From Actinomycetaceae bacterium (GTDB lineage: Bacteria > Actinomycetota > Actinomycetes > Actinomycetales > Actinomycetaceae): 64,000 nucleotides of DNA. This document shows positions 59,843 to 64,000 of the stretch, one piece after another (position 1 is the stretch's first letter; each line of letters begins with the position of its first letter). A model generated the notes under the pieces. That model was not told the origin of the DNA and did not search any database. It saw only the letters and a program-made list of their open reading frames with translations. Location of the stretch: positions 1 to 64,000 of the forward strand of contig JAUNVG010000002.1 in the NCBI GenBank assembly GCA_030537735.1, given 5' to 3'. The position numbers and the translations under genes are program-made.

Positions 59843-61150
59843 GTGAGCCAAGCAGACCCCTGGTGGGAAGCAGACATCTACCAGTTAACACAATGGGCCA
59901 GCCAATACCCGCACCTGTGGCAAAACATCGCCGACCACCCCAACTGTAGCGCCGAACTCAAACAGTGGATCCAACAGCAAACCAATAGTGCAGGCAGTCA
60001 GGTTCCTGTCAGCTACGAAGCCGCAACAGGCCAGGCTCCCGCGAACCAGGCGGCTGTTCCGAACCAGGCTCCCGCGACACACCAAGCAATGCCAGGCCAG
60101 GCTCCCGCAAGTCACGTGGCAGTTCCGAACCAGGCTCCCGCCACACACCCCGCGCAAACACCCGGAAACCACCAACCCCCCCCCGCACGCGGGAACAGCA
60201 CGCAAAAACGAAAAATCGTCCTCATCATCGTCATCTGCCTACTCGCCCTCGCAGCCACGCTCACCGGCCTCGCCTGGAAACAACAATGGTGGCAGCAAAC
60301 CGAGCCCACCCCAACCACCCAACCAACATCAACCCCCACCCCCACGCCGACCACCGAACCCACCCCCACGCCCACACCCACACCAACCCCAAACCACCCC
60401 GCAGGGTGGGACGACATCAAAAACCACGACTTCCAAAACGCCACCTGGGAAATGGCCTGGGTATTCTTCCCCGACGAAACCAGAGCCACCAACATCAACT
60501 TCGTCAACGGCATCGGACAAGGCAAATACTCCACCCTCCGCGTAGTCGGACCACCCGTCTACGCAGACGCCAACTCAGACGGCTACCTCGACGCCTACGT
60601 CAGCCTCGAATCAAAATCGCCAAACCGAAGCGCAGAAACACGCTCATACATATTCACCTGGAACCCCCAAACCAAACAACCACAACAAATCCACTGGTAC
60701 GTAGCAGAACAAGGCGACTGCCTCGGCACCCTCACCAGCGTCGAACCCGACGAACGAGGCTTCACCATAAAAGGCACAAAACCCGCCTACGGCGCCGGCT
60801 GCAGCCAAACACGCAACATCCCCTACACCCGCACCATCGCAGTCGACGGTAAATACCCCATACGCGTCGACAAACCCGGATGGGGCGGCATGTGCGCAGC
60901 CGACCCCGCCACGAACACCAACCTCCTCAGCAGCGGACAACCCATAGAAACCGTGCAGCTCGCACCCGAAGACGGTGCCCCACCAATCACCAACTACCTA
61001 CCTGAAAACCAAAACGTAGGCGTATACGTAGCCGCCTGGCACGACGGAGAAATCATCTACATCGACGGCTACAAACAAGTAATCATCCAACAACCCGGAC
61101 AACCACTAACAGGCGACGGCGACTACGGATGCGCCTTCATACCTGAATAA
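59843..61150 (+). CDS. Surface protein with variant leucine-rich repeat domain
   Basis: 435 residues from GTG 59843 (AAGG 8 bases before it). Residues ~4-48 resemble the variant LRR module of actinobacterial proteins (DIYQLTQWASQYPHLWQNIA, then HPNCSAELKQWI). A Gln/Ala/Pro-rich spacer (residues ~55-115) repeats the units NQAPAT and GQAPA, encoded by 24-30-bp imperfect DNA repeats. One membrane helix (IVLIIVICLLALAATLTGLAW) is followed by a Thr/Pro tract (TPTPTPTTEPTPTP) and a ~230-residue outer domain with four cysteines (about WYVAEQGDCLGT, YGAGCSQT, GGMCAADP, YGCAFIPE). This suggests a cytoplasmic sensor half linked through the wall to an extracytoplasmic domain. No known ligand. tadA is 5 bp upstream. 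Confidence 0.78.
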   Translation: MSQADPWWEADIYQLTQWASQYPHLWQNIADHPNCSAELKQWIQQQTNSAGSQVPVSYEAATGQAPANQAAVPNQAPATHQAMPGQAPASHVAVPNQAPATHPAQTPGNHQPPPARGNSTQKRKIVLIIVICLLALAATLTGLAWKQQWWQQTEPTPTTQPTSTPTPTPTTEPTPTPTPTPTPNHPAGWDDIKNHDFQNATWEMAWVFFPDETRATNINFVNGIGQGKYSTLRVVGPPVYADANSDGYLDAYVSLESKSPNRSAETRSYIFTWNPQTKQPQQIHWYVAEQGDCLGTLTSVEPDERGFTIKGTKPAYGAGCSQTRNIPYTRTIAVDGKYPIRVDKPGWGGMCAADPATNTNLLSSGQPIETVQLAPEDGAPPITNYLPENQNVGVYVAAWHDGEIIYIDGYKQVIIQQPGQPLTGDGDYGCAFIPE

Positions 61151-61162
61151 AAACCAGCCTGT

Positions 61163-61191
61163 TTGGTGCCAACCCACCCGTAAGGTACAAT
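61163..61191 (+). promoter_or_regulatory. Putative promoter of tRNA-Ser
   Basis: TTGGTG at 61163-61168, a 17-bp spacer and TACAAT at 61186-61191 precede the tRNA by about 40 bp. The -10 is five of six to consensus. Confidence 0.55.
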
Positions 61192-61200
61192 GGGACGGCA

Positions 61201-61225
61201 GCTTTTGTGGAAAAGACACAAAAGC
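61201..61225 (+). promoter_or_regulatory. Leader hairpin 5' of tRNA-Ser
   Basis: GCTTTTGTG (61201-61209) pairs perfectly with CACAAAAGC (61217-61225) around a 7-base purine loop, ending 5 bases before the mature tRNA. It may serve processing or stability of the precursor. Absent a T-tract, it is not a terminator. Confidence 0.6.
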
Positions 61226-61230
61226 AACCA

Positions 61231-61319
61231 GGTAGCGTGTCCGAGCGGCCGAAGGTGCAGCACTCGAAATGCTGTGTGGTGAATAGCCACCGTGGGTTCA
61301 AATCCCACCGCTACCGCCA
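61231..61319 (+). tRNA. tRNA-Ser (anticodon CGA)
   Basis: A class II tRNA with a long variable arm. Acceptor GGTAGCG (61231-61237) pairs with CGCTACC (61309-61315), discriminator G, and CCA is encoded (61317-61319). The anticodon stem GCAGCA/TGCTGT encloses loop CTCGAAA, anticodon CGA (reads UCG). The variable arm is TGGTGAATAGCCA, and the T-loop is GGTTCAAATCC. Confidence 0.96.
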
Positions 61320-61323
61320 AACA

Positions 61324-61361
61324 AAACCCCGGAAACTCACAACAAAGAGTCCCCGGGGTTT
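61324..61361 (+). terminator. Terminator after tRNA-Ser
   Basis: AAACCCCGG (61324-61332) pairs with CCGGGGTTT (61353-61361), with an inner ACTC/GAGT pair. The right arm itself ends in TTT. Confidence 0.78.
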
Positions 61362-61526
61362 ACTGCATCCAAAACAGGTGCGACCGATATCACCCCGTGA
61401 AAACCCCCAAAAACCAGCCCAATATTCGAGTCACCACGCAAAAACCCCTAGACTATATTCGGTTCAGTGCACGCAAACACAAAACAAGCGACACTACGAA
61501 AACATAACGTGGAGAAGGAAAAACGA

Positions 61527-63890
61527 ATGACCGAAGAATTCCAGCGGGCAACTCAATCCCAGATCCGAGCCGTATCCGGACGGCCCCCACAGGCCGCCAC
61601 CCGTATGGAACTATGGCAAGGCCTATCAGCCGCAGTAGTGGACCGCATCGCCAACAACTGGCACGCCACCACGCAAAAATACCAAGCCGGCCGACGCCAA
61701 CACTACTTCTCCGCGGAATTCCTCATGGGCCGCGCCCTACTCAACAACCTACTCAACCTAAACCTCACCGAAGACGCCCAAAAAGCCGCGCAACAAGCCG
61801 GCGCCAACCTCAGTGACGTCCTCGAACAAGAACCAGACGCCGCCCTCGGCAACGGCGGACTCGGACGCCTAGCAGCATGCTTCCTCGACTCCTGCGCCAC
61901 CCAAGACCTACCAGTCGTCGGATACGGCATCCTCTACCGATACGGACTATTCAAACAAGTCTTCGACAACGGATTCCAAACCGAACACCCAGACTCCTGG
62001 ATGGAAGAAGGCTACCCCTTCGTAATCCGCCACGAAGAAGAACAACGCCACATCCACTACGCCGACCTCACCGTGCGCGCCGTCCCCTACGACATCGCCA
62101 TCACCGGATACGGCACCAACAACGTCGGCACCCTACGCCTATGGAAAGCCGAACCCCAAGAAGAATTCGACTACGACGCCTTCAACTCCCAACGCTTCAC
62201 CGACGCCATCGTCGACCGTGAACGCACCATGGACATCTCCCGCGTCCTCTACCCCAACGACACCACCTACGAAGGCAAAGTACTACGCGTCCGCCAACAA
62301 TACTTCTTCGTATCCGCATCCCTACAAGAAATCGTCGAAAACCACGTCAAACAACACGGCAGCCTAGAAAACTTCGCCGAATACAACTGCGTGCAACTAA
62401 ACGACACCCACCCCGTACTAGCCATCCCCGAACTCATGCGCCTGCTCCTCGACGAGCACAACCTCGGTTGGGAAGAAGCCTGGGAAATCGTGTCCCACAC
62501 CTTCGCGTACACCAACCACACCGTCCTCGCTGAAGCCCTCGAAACCTGGGAAATCTCAATCTTCGACCGGCTATTCCCCCGCGTCATGGAAATCGTATGG
62601 GAAATCGACCGCCGATTCCGCGCCGAAATGGCAGAAAAAGGCCTCGACCAAGGACGCATCGACTACATGGCGCCAGTGTCCAACGGGCTCGTACACATGG
62701 CATGGATCGCCTGCTACGCCGCCTACTCCATTAACGGCGTAGCCGCCCTCCACACCGAAATCATCAAACGTGAAACCCTCGGTGAATGGCACGAAATCTG
62801 GCCCGAAAAATTCAACAACAAAACCAACGGCGTCACCCCCCGACGCTGGCTAAACCAATGCAACCCCCGCCTATCAGCGCTCCTAACCGAAGTAACCGGG
62901 TCAGACAACTGGGTTAAAGACCTCGACGTGCTCGCCCAATACGAAAACGCAGGCACCCCCGAAGTCTTCGACAAACTCAACGAAATCAAACACGCCAACA
63001 AAGTCGAATTCGCCAAATGGATCAAGAACCGGCAAGGAATCGACATTGACCCCGACGCCATCTTCGACGTCCAAATCAAACGCCTACACGAATACAAACG
63101 CCAGCTACTCAACATCATGTACGTGCTGGACCTGTACTTCAGGGTCAAAGAAAACCCCAAACTGGACGTGCCACCACGCGTCTTCATCTTCGGCGCCAAA
63201 GCCGCCCCCGGCTACGTGCGAGCCAAAGCCATCATCAAACTAATCAACGAAGTTGCCCGCATCGTCAACAACGACGAAAGCATCCGCGGACTACTCAAAG
63301 TCGTCTTCGTTGAAAACTACAACGTATCTCCCGCGGAGAAAATCATTCCCGCAGCCGACGTTTCCGAACAAATCTCCACCGCCGGAAAAGAAGCCTCAGG
63401 CACCTCCAACATGAAATTCATGATGAACGGAGCCCTCACACTAGGAACCCTAGACGGCGCCAACGTGGAAATCCTCGAAGCCGTGGGCGACGAAAACGCC
63501 TACATCTTCGGAGCCAAAGAAGAAGAACTCCCGCAACTACGGCAAGGCTACGACCCTCGCCACCAGTACGAGACCGTACCTGGCCTCAAACGCGTACTCG
63601 ACGCCTTCATTGACGGCACCCTAGATGATAACGGTTCAGGCATGTTCCACGACCTACGTTGGTCGCTGCTGAACTCCAACGGCTACGAAGACGCCGACGT
63701 CTACTACCTGCTGGGAGACTTCGCGGCCTACCGCGAAGCCCGCGACCGCATGGCTGAAGACTACGCCAACCGGGAAGAGTGGGCTCGTAAATGCTGGATC
63801 AACATCGTCCGCTCTGGCCGCTTCTCTTCTGACCGCACGATCCGCGACTATGCGCTTGAAGTGTGGATGATCGAACCGCAGAGCATCTAA
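61527..63890 (+). CDS. glgP: Glycogen/starch phosphorylase
   Basis: A 787-residue family GT35 enzyme that releases glucose-1-phosphate from alpha-1,4-glucans. Motifs from N to C: FSAEFLMGRALLNNLLNL, LGNGGLGRLAACFLDS, the NDTHPVLAIPELMR region, NKTNGVTPRRWL, and the PLP signature EASGTSNMKFMMNGALTLG with Schiff-base Lys630. Start ATG 61527 has GGAGAAGGA 7 bases upstream; a frame extension to 61467 is unlikely. It lacks the mammalian-style N-terminal regulatory segment. It is monocistronic with a hairpin terminator after it, and supplies sugar phosphate from stored glycogen. Confidence 0.96.
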   Translation: MTEEFQRATQSQIRAVSGRPPQAATRMELWQGLSAAVVDRIANNWHATTQKYQAGRRQHYFSAEFLMGRALLNNLLNLNLTEDAQKAAQQAGANLSDVLEQEPDAALGNGGLGRLAACFLDSCATQDLPVVGYGILYRYGLFKQVFDNGFQTEHPDSWMEEGYPFVIRHEEEQRHIHYADLTVRAVPYDIAITGYGTNNVGTLRLWKAEPQEEFDYDAFNSQRFTDAIVDRERTMDISRVLYPNDTTYEGKVLRVRQQYFFVSASLQEIVENHVKQHGSLENFAEYNCVQLNDTHPVLAIPELMRLLLDEHNLGWEEAWEIVSHTFAYTNHTVLAEALETWEISIFDRLFPRVMEIVWEIDRRFRAEMAEKGLDQGRIDYMAPVSNGLVHMAWIACYAAYSINGVAALHTEIIKRETLGEWHEIWPEKFNNKTNGVTPRRWLNQCNPRLSALLTEVTGSDNWVKDLDVLAQYENAGTPEVFDKLNEIKHANKVEFAKWIKNRQGIDIDPDAIFDVQIKRLHEYKRQLLNIMYVLDLYFRVKENPKLDVPPRVFIFGAKAAPGYVRAKAIIKLINEVARIVNNDESIRGLLKVVFVENYNVSPAEKIIPAADVSEQISTAGKEASGTSNMKFMMNGALTLGTLDGANVEILEAVGDENAYIFGAKEEELPQLRQGYDPRHQYETVPGLKRVLDAFIDGTLDDNGSGMFHDLRWSLLNSNGYEDADVYYLLGDFAAYREARDRMAEDYANREEWARKCWINIVRSGRFSSDRTIRDYALEVWMIEPQSI

Positions 63891-63904
63891 AACGCAGCAC
63901 TCGG

Positions 63905-63934
63905 GGCGGAAGCCGGTTTCTACTGGCTCCCGCC
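63905..63934 (+). terminator. Terminator of glgP
   Basis: GGCGG-A-AGCC (63905-63914) pairs with GGCT-C-CCGCC (63925-63934) with one mismatch, followed by GCTTTGTGTTTG. The rest of the window to 64000 shows no gene. Confidence 0.72.
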
Positions 63935-64000
63935 GCTTTGTGTTTGTGGTCGCGGGAAGTACCAGCCCACATGGTGGCTGGCGCCCGCAGTGTTGCCTCG

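Overview
The window looks like an ordinary stretch of chromosome from a moderately high-GC actinobacterium, most likely a host-associated member of the Actinomycetaceae or a close relative. This is inferred from codon use, frequent GTG/TTG starts, a Tat-type sugar-binding lipoprotein, a DtxR-type operator and gene families such as LemA/DUF2207, MsiK-style sugar importers without their own ATPase, and a variant-LRR membrane protein. I see no phage, plasmid backbone, transposase, rRNA or CRISPR array.

Region by region. 0.3-1.4 kb: a family-4 glycosyltransferase. 1.7-5.3 kb: an ABC-2 exporter with a DesK/NarL-type two-component system, resembling drug-sensing efflux modules. 5.5-6.8 kb: a DUF2254 membrane protein. 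7.0-12.6 kb: a carbohydrate locus headed by an unusual single protein that joins a ROK-type regulator to a Gfo/Idh/MocA oxidoreductase, followed by a binding protein and two permeases. 12.7-16.5 kb: threonine dehydrogenase (tdh) and 2-amino-3-ketobutyrate CoA ligase (kbl), which together turn threonine into glycine and acetyl-CoA, separated by a Fic-domain AMP-transferase gene. 16.5-24 kb: a possibly frameshifted secreted protein, an MFS transporter beside a glycerophosphodiester phosphodiesterase, a methyltransferase, a branched-chain amino-acid carrier, a hexose-6-phosphate mutarotase and an orphan TacA-like antitoxin among small repeats. 24.4-32.2 kb: a YfhO-like giant membrane protein, the proton-translocating transhydrogenase pntAB and hemL.

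32.4-42.2 kb: a DASS anion symporter and two separate metal-ion ABC importers of the Mn/Zn/Fe family, with tRNA-Arg(ACG) and a fructosamine-kinase-like gene between them. The first importer has a strong DtxR-type box and a His-His-His-Asp ligand set. The second has His-His-Glu-Asp, so the two probably differ in metal preference. 42.2-47 kb: meso-DAP dehydrogenase, then a four-gene minus-strand operon (LolD-like ATPase, FtsX-like permease, gluQ, PAP2 phosphatase). 47.1-52 kb: paired fluoride channels, the methionine importer metNIQ and a lone moeA. 52.2-55.8 kb: a POT peptide transporter broken by a one-base deletion, followed by an S15-type peptidase. 55.9-64 kb: LemA/DUF2207, upp, tadA, a surface protein with a variant LRR domain, tRNA-Ser(CGA) and glycogen phosphorylase.

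The plus strand is G-rich in the first third and strongly C/A-rich from about 44 kb onward, whichever strand the genes are on. This suggests a replication-strand switch within the window. The most interesting items are the ROK-MocA fusion with a possible internal start, the two metal importers with contrasting ligands and parallel intra-operon hairpins, the tdh-fic-kbl arrangement, the broken POT gene, and the compact repeat structures near 23.5-24.3 kb and 39.2-39.45 kb.
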